This document shows, piece by piece, positions 41,957-51,231 of a DNA stretch of 64,000 bases. This stretch comes from Williamsia sp. (GTDB lineage: Bacteria > Actinomycetota > Actinomycetes > Mycobacteriales > Mycobacteriaceae): NCBI RefSeq assembly GCF_016462415.1, contig NZ_JAEMTF010000014.1, positions 1 through 64,000 of the forward strand, in the 5' to 3' direction. Within the stretch, counting starts at the first letter, position 1. Each line of letters opens with the position of its first letter. Under the pieces are notes generated by a model, which saw only the letters and a list, made by a program, of their open reading frames with translations, made no database searches and was not told the origin of the DNA. A program made the translations under genes and the position numbers.

Positions 41957-42059
41957 GGGCCCAACGGTAGTGGTCCGCGGCTGTGAAAGATGTGGCTCGG
42001 ATACGGGTAATCTGGTCACCGGCTCGATGGGACTGGCCGTATGACGGAGGGTTGGCACT

Positions 42060-42743
42060 GTGAACGATCTGGTGGACACCACCGAGATGTACCTACGCAC
42101 GATCTATGACCTGGAAGAAGAGGGCATCGTCCCGCTGCGCGCACGCATCGCCGAGCGCCTCGACCAGAGTGGCCCCACGGTGTCGCAGACCGTTGCCCGG
42201 ATGGAACGGGACGGCCTGCTGCGCGTCGCGGGTGACCGGCAGCTCGAGCTCACCGAACACGGCCGCACCCTGGCGATCTCCGTGATGCGCAAGCACCGGC
42301 TCGCCGAACGCCTGCTCGTCGACGTGATCGGCATGCCCTGGGAAGACGTGCACGCCGAGGCCTGCCGGTGGGAGCACGTGATGAGCGAGAACGTCGAGCG
42401 TCGACTCGTCGAGGTGCTCGAACACCCCACGACCTCGCCCTACGGCAACCCGATCCCCGGCCTCGAACTGCTCGGTGTCGAGAGCGGCCCGGCGGTCGGC
42501 GACGCCACCCGGCTGTCCGACCTCCCCGAGGGTGAGCCGGTCGCGGTGATCATCCGCCGTCTGTCCGAGCACGCTCAGGACGACCCGAGCCTGATCACCG
42601 CACTCCGTGAGGCCGGTGTGGTCCCCAACGCGCGCGTCACCGTGACCAGCGACCCGGGGTCGGTGACCATCAACACCCCCGGACACGCAGGGCTGCGGTT
42701 GTCCTCGGAGATGGCCCACTCGGTGCACGTCGAGAAGGTCTGA
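42060..42743 (+). CDS. ideR: Iron-dependent transcriptional repressor IdeR/DtxR
   Basis: [54 protein letters not shown]...[19 protein letters not shown]3-like C-terminus. Confidence 0.95.
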   Translation: MNDLVDTTEMYLRTIYDLEEEGIVPLRARIAERLDQSGPTVSQTVARMERDGLLRVAGDRQLELTEHGRTLAISVMRKHRLAERLLVDVIGMPWEDVHAEACRWEHVMSENVERRLVEVLEHPTTSPYGNPIPGLELLGVESGPAVGDATRLSDLPEGEPVAVIIRRLSEHAQDDPSLITALREAGVVPNARVTVTSDPGSVTINTPGHAGLRLSSEMAHSVHVEKV

Positions 42744-42748
42744 GAAGG

Positions 42749-43732
42749 GTGAAGCTCCTGGTGACCGGCGGCGCCGGTTACGTCGGAAGCGTCTGTGCCC
42801 GCGTCATGATCGACGCCGGGCACGACGTCACCGTCGTCGACAACCTGACCACCGGCAACCGGGACGCGGTTCCCGAGGCGGCCGCCTTCGTCGAGGGTGA
42901 CGTGGGCGCGTTGGCGTCGGAGATCCTCGGCGGCGGGTCCTTCGACGGGGTGCTGCACTTCGCGGCGCAGTCGCTGGTCGGCGAATCGGTCGAGCAGCCC
43001 GAGAAGTACTGGCAGGGCAACGTCGTCGAGTCGTTGAAGCTTCTCGAGGCGATGCGCACCACCGGGACCCCCCGGCTGGTGTTCTCCTCGACCGCCGCCA
43101 CCTACGGCGAGCCCGACGCGGTGCCGATCGTGGAGTCGTCGCCGACCCGGCCGACCAACCCCTACGGCGCGACCAAGCTGGCGATCGATCACGCCATCAC
43201 CTCCTACGCCAACGCGCACGGACTGGCGGCGATCAGCCTCCGGTACTTCAACGTCGCCGGCGCCCATGGCGGGGCCGGTGAGAACCGGCGCGTGGAGACG
43301 CACCTGATCCCGATCGTGCTGCAGGCGGCGATGGGACACCGGGAATCGGTGAAGATCTTCGGCACCGACTATCACACCGACGACGGCACCGCGGTCCGCG
43401 ACTACATCCACGTCTACGACCTGGCGCGTGCGCACGCGCTCGCGCTCGAGGCCGCCGTCACCGGCCGACACGCGATCTACAACCTCGGCAGCGGCTCCGG
43501 TTTCTCCGTGCGGCAGGTCATCGAGACGTGCGCCGAGGTCACGGGTCTCGACATACCGGTCGTCCACGCGCCGCGTCGCGCGGGTGACCCGGCGGTGCTG
43601 ATCGCGTCGAGCGACAAGGCCATCGGCGACCTCGGCTGGGAGCCGACCAACACCGCGCTGCCGACCATCGTGGCCGATGCGTGGGAGTACACCCAGGCCC
43701 TCGGCGACCGCGCCCACTCCGCCTCCGCCTGA
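42749..43732 (+). CDS. galE: UDP-glucose 4-epimerase
   Basis: [33 protein letters not shown] (YxxxK); [24 protein letters not shown]. Confidence 0.95.
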   Translation: MKLLVTGGAGYVGSVCARVMIDAGHDVTVVDNLTTGNRDAVPEAAAFVEGDVGALASEILGGGSFDGVLHFAAQSLVGESVEQPEKYWQGNVVESLKLLEAMRTTGTPRLVFSSTAATYGEPDAVPIVESSPTRPTNPYGATKLAIDHAITSYANAHGLAAISLRYFNVAGAHGGAGENRRVETHLIPIVLQAAMGHRESVKIFGTDYHTDDGTAVRDYIHVYDLARAHALALEAAVTGRHAIYNLGSGSGFSVRQVIETCAEVTGLDIPVVHAPRRAGDPAVLIASSDKAIGDLGWEPTNTALPTIVADAWEYTQALGDRAHSASA

Positions 43733-43752
43733 TTCCCCTCGGCCTGATTGCC

Positions 43753-44814
43753 TCAGCCGGCCGCGCGCTCGGTGGGCGCGGGCATGATCACGCCGAGCCT
43801 GTCCGCGGCGGCGTAGCTGGTGGGGAGCAGTTCTTCGAGGGTCGACGGCCGCAGTCCGGCCCGCAGCGACCGGTCGAGAAGCGCTGCCAGCGAGTAACCC
43901 ACGTCGGAGTCGAGTGCGCAGTCGAGGGCGACGCCCGCCATCGCCCCGTCTCCGCGCACATAGTGCAGGTGGCCCAACAGCGTTGCTGCACAGGCCCTGC
44001 CGCCCCCGCGCAACCGTCGGGTCAGCTCGGCCCACACCGCCTCGGCCGCGTCGGAGACGTCGGAGACCGCCAGGGCCAGCAGCGCATCGCGCACCGGGGG
44101 TCGGCGGATCGCCGCCTCCAGGACCCGCAGCTGCACGCAGTCGACGTGGGTGTCGAGCCCGTGCAGGACGGCGTCGAGCACTCGCCGCAGCAGCTCGCTG
44201 TCGTCGACACCGGCGGCCGCGGCCTTCGTTCGTGAGTCGACGGCGTAGGTGCACGAGGGGTCGGCACAATGCGTCGTGCGGGCCGTCGAGTCGACCATCT
44301 CGCGGCGCGATCGGAGCACGACGCGGCCGGTGGTGACCGCGTGCGCCACGGCCATCGCACTCGACCGCGGATCATCGAGGATTCCTCGGTCACCATGGGT
44401 GCCCATCGCTCCCCACCGGGTCAGCCACGGTTCACCCAGAGCCATGTCCGCGACCACGAAACCGGTGTACAGACCCACGTCCTCGAGACCCGAGTCGATC
44501 AGTGCGAAGAGGTGATCCCAGCACGGGGCGTCGATGTCAAAACGGTCATCGATGACGAGGGCGATGACACCGGATGTGTTGTCGCGCAGACATATCTCGC
44601 ACAGGTGGGCGATCATCACCTCCATCGCCTCGGTGGCGATGCCGTCGGAGTCGAGGTCGAGATCGTGTCGCATGGTCACGCCGATCCTGGTGCCGCTCGC
44701 GTCGAACGCCAGCAGGACCAGGGATCGTTCGGGGATGAAGCCCACCATGGCGGGCACGGCGGCGATGAGGTCACCGGGGTCGCGGAAGGTGACGGTGCGC
44801 GGTTCTGTGGTCAT
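43753..44814 (-). CDS. DUF4192 domain-containing protein
   Basis: VTFRDPGDLIAAVPAMVGFIPERSLVLLAFDASG...GWARLTRRLRGGGRACAATLLGHLHYVRGDGAMAGVALDCAL-type region. Confidence 0.87.
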   Translation of the reverse strand: MTTEPRTVTFRDPGDLIAAVPAMVGFIPERSLVLLAFDASGTRIGVTMRHDLDLDSDGIATEAMEVMIAHLCEICLRDNTSGVIALVIDDRFDIDAPCWDHLFALIDSGLEDVGLYTGFVVADMALGEPWLTRWGAMGTHGDRGILDDPRSSAMAVAHAVTTGRVVLRSRREMVDSTARTTHCADPSCTYAVDSRTKAAAAGVDDSELLRRVLDAVLHGLDTHVDCVQLRVLEAAIRRPPVRDALLALAVSDVSDAAEAVWAELTRRLRGGGRACAATLLGHLHYVRGDGAMAGVALDCALDSDVGYSLAALLDRSLRAGLRPSTLEELLPTSYAAADRLGVIMPAPTERAAG

Positions 44815-44908
44815 GTCAGCCACTGTGCGTCCCGACGACGACATCGCCGGGCCTCGGCAGGGTGCGACGGTCAGGTTGTGCACAGGAGGGCCGACACCCA
44901 CAGTTGCG

Positions 44909-45655
44909 CTACCCCGACCGCGACTTCTGCACCGCCTTGGTGAAGATCGCGTCGAGCGCTTCCCCGTCGGGTCGTGAGCCGGAGAACGACAGATAGCTCG
45001 CGAAGACACGGACGCCGTCGTTCTGGGCCGCGAGCACGGTGGTGGACTGGGTCAGCGTGGTCGGCGCCTGTCCCGAACGCACGACACGGCGAAACGCCAG
45101 CGACTGCTGGGACTCGACGGGCGAGGGGGGCAGCACCTCCGCACTCACCTGCGCGGTGACGCCCCCGATGTCGGTGGTGTACGACGCGCACCGGCGGATC
45201 TGGTCCTCGAGGTCGGACAACGGTGTCTGTGACGTCGTGGTCACGACGGTGAGGGCGCCTCCGGTGCTCGACATGCCCACCAGCACCACCGATTCGCCGT
45301 CACCCGACGGGATCTGCGGGGGCTCACACCCCGACGGGGTCACCGTCGTCCCCGGGGCGTGACCACTGAGGTCTGCGAGCGCCTGCCCGGCCTGCTCACT
45401 GCGCAACCGGGTCGCGGGGTACGACGCCGGGAAATCCGCCGGTGTCAACGACAGCCGGTCGAGCCGGGCCGACGAACCGTCCGACGAACCCGAGGGTGCG
45501 CCCGACGCGGCCACCGGGTCGCCGTCGACGCCGTCGGCGCAGCCGGCCACCGCGATGAGCACACACAGCGCCAGCGCACCCACTGCCGCCGACGAACGCC
45601 TCGACGACCGTCGGACGGGACGGCCGTCGAGGCGGCGAGGCAGGAATGTCACCAC
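44909..45655 (-). CDS. Putative lipoprotein, DUF5642-like/unknown
   Basis: Signal peptide with lipobox ALCVLIAVAGC; secreted-domain composition; start GTG chosen inside ORF 44909..45943. Confidence 0.7.
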   Translation of the reverse strand: MVTFLPRRLDGRPVRRSSRRSSAAVGALALCVLIAVAGCADGVDGDPVAASGAPSGSSDGSSARLDRLSLTPADFPASYPATRLRSEQAGQALADLSGHAPGTTVTPSGCEPPQIPSGDGESVVLVGMSSTGGALTVVTTTSQTPLSDLEDQIRRCASYTTDIGGVTAQVSAEVLPPSPVESQQSLAFRRVVRSGQAPTTLTQSTTVLAAQNDGVRVFASYLSFSGSRPDGEALDAIFTKAVQKSRSG

Positions 45656-45708
45656 GCAACTGTGCCACCGGACGGCGGTCCGGGACGGGACCGACACGAC
45701 GACGCGGC

Positions 45709-46335
45709 TCAGTTCCCCCGCGCGATCCATTCCTCGAGGTGTGGGGCCTCCGCCGACACCGACGTGGAATCGCCGTGCCCGGTGCGCACCGACGTCTCCG
45801 GGTCGAGGGTGAAGATCTTGTCGCGGATGGACTCGATGATGGTCGGGAAACTCGAGAACGACCGCCCGGTGGCACCCGGTCCGCCGGAGAACAGCGTGTC
45901 GCCGCTGAACAGGACGCCCGCCTCGGGTGCGTACAGGCAGCACGACCCCGGCGAATGCCCCGGGGTGTTGATCAGGATCAGCTCGGTGCCGGCGACGGAG
46001 ATCCGTTGGCCGTCTTCGATGTCACCGTGGTCGACCTCGGGATGGGTGTCACGCCACAGCATGTCGTCACCGGGGTGCAGGAGGATCGGCGCGTCGAGGC
46101 GGTCGCGTAGTTCCGGGGCGACGGTGATGTGGTCGTTGTGCCCGTGCGTGGCGACGATGGCGCGCACCGTACGCCCGGCCACGGCCTCGACGATGGGGTC
46201 CGCGGAGTGGGCCGCGTCGATGACGACGACCTCGTGGTCGTCACCGACGATCCAGATGTTGTTGTCGACATCCCAACTGCCGCCGTCGAGTTCGAATTTC
46301 CCGGACGTGACCACGTGGTCGATGCGCAGGCTCAC
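45709..46335 (-). CDS. MBL-fold metallo-hydrolase
   Basis: ATHGHNDHI (HxHxDH), [20 protein letters not shown]; overlaps mycothiol dehydrogenase stop by 4 nt. Confidence 0.92.
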   Translation of the reverse strand: MSLRIDHVVTSGKFELDGGSWDVDNNIWIVGDDHEVVVIDAAHSADPIVEAVAGRTVRAIVATHGHNDHITVAPELRDRLDAPILLHPGDDMLWRDTHPEVDHGDIEDGQRISVAGTELILINTPGHSPGSCCLYAPEAGVLFSGDTLFSGGPGATGRSFSSFPTIIESIRDKIFTLDPETSVRTGHGDSTSVSAEAPHLEEWIARGN

Positions 46336-47420
46336 AGGAGCACCACCGAACGCAAGACCTCGCCGGCCTCCATCTTGTGGAACGCCGACTCGATGTCGTC
46401 GAGTCCGATCCGTTCGGTCACGAACTTCTCCAGCGGCAGCCGTCCCTGCTGATACAGGTCGACCAGCATCGGGAAGTCGCGTTCGGGAAGGCAGTCGCCG
46501 TACCAGGACGACTTGAGTGCGCCACCGCGGGAGAAGAAGTCGACCAGCGGCAGTTCCAGTGTCATCTCGGGGGTCGGCACACCGACGAGGACCACGACGC
46601 CGGCGAGATCCCGCGCATAGAACGCGGTCTCATAGGTCTCCGGTCGACCGACGGCATCGATGACCACGTCGGCGCCGTTGCCGTCGGTGAGCTCCTGGAT
46701 CGCGGCGACGACGTCGTCGACCTGCGATCCGTCGATGGTGTGCGTGGCCCCGAGGTCGGTGGCCCAGTCCAGTTTCCGCTGATCCCGGTCGACGGCGATG
46801 ATCGTCGTCGCACCGGCCAGGCGGGCGCCCGCGATCGCCGCGTCGCCGACGCCACCACATCCGATGACCGCGACACTGTCACCACGGACCACCCCACCGG
46901 TGTTCATCGCCGCGCCGAGCCCGGCCATCACCCCGCACCCGAGCAGACCCACCACGGCGGGGTCGGCGTCGGGGGCGACCTTGGTGCACTGCCCCTCGTG
47001 GACGAGCGTCTTGTCGGCGAACGCACCGATGCCCAGCGCAGGGGTGAGTTCCGTTCCGTCCTCGAGCGTCATCGGGACACTCGCGTTGAACGTGTCGAAG
47101 CAATACCAGGGACGCCCCCGCTTACACGCCCGACACTGTCCGCACACCGCGCGCCAGTTCAGGACGACGAAATCTCCGACGGCGACATGGGTCACCTCGT
47201 CGCCGATCTGCTCGACCCGCCCGGCCGCCTCGTGGCCCAGCAGGAACGGGTACTCGTCGTTGATCCCGCCCTCGCGGTAGGCGAGGTCGGTGTGGCAGAC
47301 CCCGCACGCGGCGATGTCGACGATCACATCGCGCGGCCCGGGGTCGGGCAGGGTGATCGAGACCACCTCGGTCGGCGCCCCCTTGCTCATCGAGACAACC
47401 CCGCGAACCTGCTGTGGCAT
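46332..47420 (-). CDS. S-(hydroxymethyl)mycothiol dehydrogenase
   Basis: Zn-[63 protein letters not shown]. Confidence 0.93.
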   Translation of the reverse strand: MPQQVRGVVSMSKGAPTEVVSITLPDPGPRDVIVDIAACGVCHTDLAYREGGINDEYPFLLGHEAAGRVEQIGDEVTHVAVGDFVVLNWRAVCGQCRACKRGRPWYCFDTFNASVPMTLEDGTELTPALGIGAFADKTLVHEGQCTKVAPDADPAVVGLLGCGVMAGLGAAMNTGGVVRGDSVAVIGCGGVGDAAIAGARLAGATTIIAVDRDQRKLDWATDLGATHTIDGSQVDDVVAAIQELTDGNGADVVIDAVGRPETYETAFYARDLAGVVVLVGVPTPEMTLELPLVDFFSRGGALKSSWYGDCLPERDFPMLVDLYQQGRLPLEKFVTERIGLDDIESAFHKMEAGEVLRSVVLL

Positions 47421-47680
47421 GCGTTTTCCGCCCTTTCGTGACGTCTGTCGGGCACATCCGGTCGATGGACACCTGTCCAGAACATCTCGCGACCAGTGTG
47501 TCGTGCATCTCCGAGTTTGTCATGCGCGAACGGGCATACCTGCTCCGCGGGGAACACCCGACCCCGTCGCGGTCGTTGCACAGAGGCGAACGTCCCCACA
47601 CAGATATCTCGGCCCCGGCCGAGAGTCATTTGGCCGTCGATGCGGCGGTGGGCGACAATTGCGCCGACAAGGAGGCCACG

Positions 47681-48718
47681 ATGGACGAGAAATCCACGTT
47701 GTACGAGCTGGAGTTTCCCGTACCCCAGGTGACCGGTGACGAGGGCACCGGCCCGGTTCTGGTTCACGCGATGGAGGGTTTCGCGGACGCGGGACACGCC
47801 GTCGCGTTGGCGGCCGAACATCTGCGCGACAGCCTCGAGTCCGAGCTCGTCGCCACGTTCTCCACCGACGAGCTGATCGACTACCGCTCGCGTCGTCCCA
47901 CCATGGAGTTCTCCGGCCAGGAGTTCACCGACGTCGAGATGCCCACGCTGACGATCCACGCGATCCGCGACAACGCCGGTCGGCCGTTCCTGCTGCTCGC
48001 CGGCGCGGAACCGGATCTGCGGTGGGAGCGGTTCGTCGAAGCCGTGCGACGCCTGTCCGATCATTTCCAGGTGTCGTCGGTGGTCGGCCTGAACGCGATC
48101 CCCATGGCCATCCCGCACACCCGACCGTCGTCGATCACCGCGCACGGTTCCGACCAGGAGATGCTCGGCGACCTCCCGCGGTGGGGCAGCGAGCTGAAGA
48201 TCCCCGCCAGCGCCTCGATGCTCGTGGAGCTGCGGATGGCGCAGAGCGGGTACGACACCGCGGGCCTGTCGGTGCACGTGCCGCACTACCTGTCCCAGGC
48301 GCAGTACCCGGGCGCATCGGCCACGCTGATCCAGTCACTGGCCAAGGTCACCGGGCTGGACCTGCCGGTCGCCGCACTCGAGAACGCAGCGGCCAAGGTG
48401 CGCACCCAGGTCGACGCCGAGGTCTCGGGCAACACCGAGGTCGAATCGGTGGTGTCGGCGCTCGAGAACCAGTACGACGCGTTCAACAGTGCGCAGACCG
48501 AGAAGGCGTCGCTGCTCGCGGCCGAAGAGGCGCTACCCAGTCCGGACGAACTCGGCGCCGAACTCGAACGCTTCCTCGCTGACCAGGTCGACACGTCGAC
48601 CGCAGACCAGGTCGACACGTCGACGGCAGACCAGGTCGACACATCGACCGCAGATCAGCCGGACGTGACCCCGGACGACGACTCCGACGACGATGCGCAG
48701 CCGGGTTCTGCCGGGTGA
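47681..48718 (+). CDS. PAC2 family protein
   Basis: MDEKSTLYELEFPVP...VLVHAMEGFADAGHAVALAAEHLRDSLESELVATFSTDELIDYRSRRPTMEF; Rv2714 synteny. Confidence 0.93.
   Translation: MDEKSTLYELEFPVPQVTGDEGTGPVLVHAMEGFADAGHAVALAAEHLRDSLESELVATFSTDELIDYRSRRPTMEFSGQEFTDVEMPTLTIHAIRDNAGRPFLLLAGAEPDLRWERFVEAVRRLSDHFQVSSVVGLNAIPMAIPHTRPSSITAHGSDQEMLGDLPRWGSELKIPASASMLVELRMAQSGYDTAGLSVHVPHYLSQAQYPGASATLIQSLAKVTGLDLPVAALENAAAKVRTQVDAEVSGNTEVESVVSALENQYDAFNSAQTEKASLLAAEEALPSPDELGAELERFLADQVDTSTADQVDTSTADQVDTSTADQPDVTPDDDSDDDAQPGSAG
48581..48652 (+). repeat. 24-bp in-frame tandem repeat, three copies (encodes DQVDTSTA)
   Basis: gaccaggtcgacacgtcgaccgca x3 with single-base differences, then a degenerate start of a fourth (gatcagccggac). 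Confidence 0.95.
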
Positions 48719-48721
48719 TGC

Positions 48722-51220
48722 GTGAGCGGTGACGCACCGGCCACCTTCATCCCCTCGGGGACGTCGGACCCCGACGAGCTGTTCGACGAGTTCTCCCGCT
48801 GGGCGGAATCGCGGGGTCTGACGTTCTATCCCGCGCAGGAGGAAGCGCTCATCGAGCTGGTCTCCGGGGCCAACGTACTCCTGTCCACCCCCACCGGGTC
48901 GGGTAAGTCCCTGGTCGCCGCGGGCGCGACGTCGTTCGCACTCGGTCGCGGTCAGCGCACCTTCTACACCGCGCCCATCAAAGCGTTGGTCAGCGAGAAG
49001 TTCTTCGACCTGTGCGCACAGTTCGGGGCCGACTCGGTGGGCATGATGACCGGCGACGCCACCGTCAACGCGGGCGCACCGATCATCTGCGCCACCGCCG
49101 AGGTGCTCGCCAACCTCGCGCTGCGCACCGGGGCCGATGCCGACGTCGGACTGATCGTCATGGACGAGTTCCACTACTACGGCGACACCGAACGCGGCTG
49201 GGCCTGGCAGGTCCCGATCGTCGAGCTGCCGCGCGCCCAGTTCCTGCTGATGTCGGCCACCCTGGGGGACGTCACGTTCTTCGCCGACGACCTCCGACGC
49301 CGCACCGGCCGCGAGACGGCGTCCATCACCGGCACCCAACGGCCGGTCCCCCTCGACTACTCCTACGTGCTGACCTCGGTGCACGACACCATCGAGCGGT
49401 TGATCGAGGCCGACCGGGCACCGGTCTATGTCGTGCACTTCACCCAGGCGTCTGCGGTCGAACGCGCCCAGGCCCTGCTCAGCGCGAACATCTGCAGCCG
49501 CGAGCAACGCGACGCCATCGCGGTCGCGATCGGTGATTTCCGATTCACCTCCGGCTTCGGCAACACGCTGTCGAAACTGGTCCGCGCCGGGATCGGTGTG
49601 CACCACGCCGGGATGCTCCCCCGCTACCGACGACTCGTCGAACGCCTTGCGCAGCAGGGACTCCTCAAGGTGGTGGCCGGCACCGACACCCTCGGTGTCG
49701 GTATCAACGTCCCGATCCGCACGGTGCTGCTCACCGGCCTGACGAAGTACGACGGCGTCAAGACACGCCATCTGCAGGCACGCGAGTTCCACCAGATCGT
49801 CGGTCGCGCCGGCCGGGCCGGCTACGACACCCGCGGCTTCGTCGTCGCCCAGGCCCCCGAACACGACGTCGAGAACGCGCGTGCGACCGCGAAGGCCGGC
49901 GACGATCCGAAGAAGCTCAAGAAGATCCAACGCAAGAAGGCCCCGGAGGGTTTCGTCTCGTGGGGCGAGCCGACCTTCGAACGGCTCATCGCCGCGCCGC
50001 CCGAGCCGCTGCGGTCGCACTTCAAGGTCACCACCTCGATGGTGATCGACGTGATCGCCCGTCCGGCCAACTGCTTCACCTCGATGCGTCATCTCCTCGA
50101 GGACAACCACGAGCCGCGCGAGCGGCAGCGCAAACACATCCTGCGGGCGATCGAGATCTACCGGGGACTGCGCACCGCGGGCCTCGTCGAGTCGATGGAG
50201 CCGGACGCCTCGGGCAAGGCCGTACGGTTGACCACCGACCTCCCGGCGAACTTCGCGTTGTCGAACCCGTTGTCCTCCTTCGCGATCGCAGCGCTGGAGA
50301 TCCTGGACACCGACGACCCCGGCTATGCGTTCGACGCGCTGTCGGTCATCGAGTCGACCATCGAGGACCCCCGACCGATCCTGCGCGCGCAGCGCAGCGC
50401 CGCACGCGACGTCGCCATCGCCGAGATGAAGTCCGACGGCATCGAGTACGACGAGCGAATGGAGCTGCTCGAGGAGATCACGTGGCCCATGCCGCTGTTC
50501 GACCTCCTCGAGGGGTCGTTCGAGATCTACCGGCGCGGACACCCCTGGGTCTCCGGCACTCCCCCGTCACCGAAGTCCATCGTCCGCGAGATGGTCGAGC
50601 AGGCCATGGGGTTCAACGACTTCGTCGCACGCTACAAACTCGCGCGCAGCGAGGGAGTCGTGCTCCGCTACCTCACCGACGTCTACCGGTCGGCACGTCA
50701 CGGCCTACCGACCGCGCAGCACACCCCCGAGCTCGACGATCTCATCGAGTGGCTCGGCGACCTGGTGCGCCGGGTCGACTCCAGCCTGATCGACGAATGG
50801 GAACAGCTCACCCACCCCGATGACGACAGCGCACCCACCGACGCCCGTCCGCCGACCACCGGTCCGAACCTCCGCGCGTGCCGGGTGCAGGTACGCAACC
50901 ACATGTTCGCACTGATCAGCGCCGTATCGCGGCGGGACTGGCCCACGCTCTACCGGACCCACCCCGATGTCGCGTGGAGCGAGGAGCTCGCCGAGTACTT
51001 CGACGAGTACGGCGAGCTCGACGCCGGACCGCAGGCCCGCAGTCCGCAGCTCTTCGCCCTCGACGAGAGCGACGACGTGTGGCGGGTCCGTCAGACCTTC
51101 GACGACCCGCAGGGCGACCACGGGTGGTCGTTGACCGCGCAGGTGGAGATCGCGACCGACCCGGACGTCGACGAGTCCGATCGAATCCGTGTGACGGACA
51201 TGGAGATCCAACCCGGCTGA
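48722..51220 (+). CDS. DEAD/DEAH-box RNA helicase with DUF3516-like C-terminus
   Basis: STPTGSGKSLVAAGATSFAL, VMDEFHYYGD, LMSATLGD, FHQIVGRAGRAGYDTRG (Ski2/Mtr4-like). Confidence 0.9.
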   Translation: MSGDAPATFIPSGTSDPDELFDEFSRWAESRGLTFYPAQEEALIELVSGANVLLSTPTGSGKSLVAAGATSFALGRGQRTFYTAPIKALVSEKFFDLCAQFGADSVGMMTGDATVNAGAPIICATAEVLANLALRTGADADVGLIVMDEFHYYGDTERGWAWQVPIVELPRAQFLLMSATLGDVTFFADDLRRRTGRETASITGTQRPVPLDYSYVLTSVHDTIERLIEADRAPVYVVHFTQASAVERAQALLSANICSREQRDAIAVAIGDFRFTSGFGNTLSKLVRAGIGVHHAGMLPRYRRLVERLAQQGLLKVVAGTDTLGVGINVPIRTVLLTGLTKYDGVKTRHLQAREFHQIVGRAGRAGYDTRGFVVAQAPEHDVENARATAKAGDDPKKLKKIQRKKAPEGFVSWGEPTFERLIAAPPEPLRSHFKVTTSMVIDVIARPANCFTSMRHLLEDNHEPRERQRKHILRAIEIYRGLRTAGLVESMEPDASGKAVRLTTDLPANFALSNPLSSFAIAALEILDTDDPGYAFDALSVIESTIEDPRPILRAQRSAARDVAIAEMKSDGIEYDERMELLEEITWPMPLFDLLEGSFEIYRRGHPWVSGTPPSPKSIVREMVEQAMGFNDFVARYKLARSEGVVLRYLTDVYRSARHGLPTAQHTPELDDLIEWLGDLVRRVDSSLIDEWEQLTHPDDDSAPTDARPPTTGPNLRACRVQVRNHMFALISAVSRRDWPTLYRTHPDVAWSEELAEYFDEYGELDAGPQARSPQLFALDESDDVWRVRQTFDDPQGDHGWSLTAQVEIATDPDVDESDRIRVTDMEIQPG

Positions 51221-51231
51221 ACCGGGCGCCG

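Noticed and set aside
48581-48652. Possible CRISPR array
   Set aside because: Direct repeats are contiguous with no spacers and are in frame inside a CDS; tandem repeat, not CRISPR.
48533-50542. 669-aa minus ORF opposite the DUF3516 helicase
   Set aside because: Antisense to a helicase with all SF2 motifs; composition typical of shadow ORFs.
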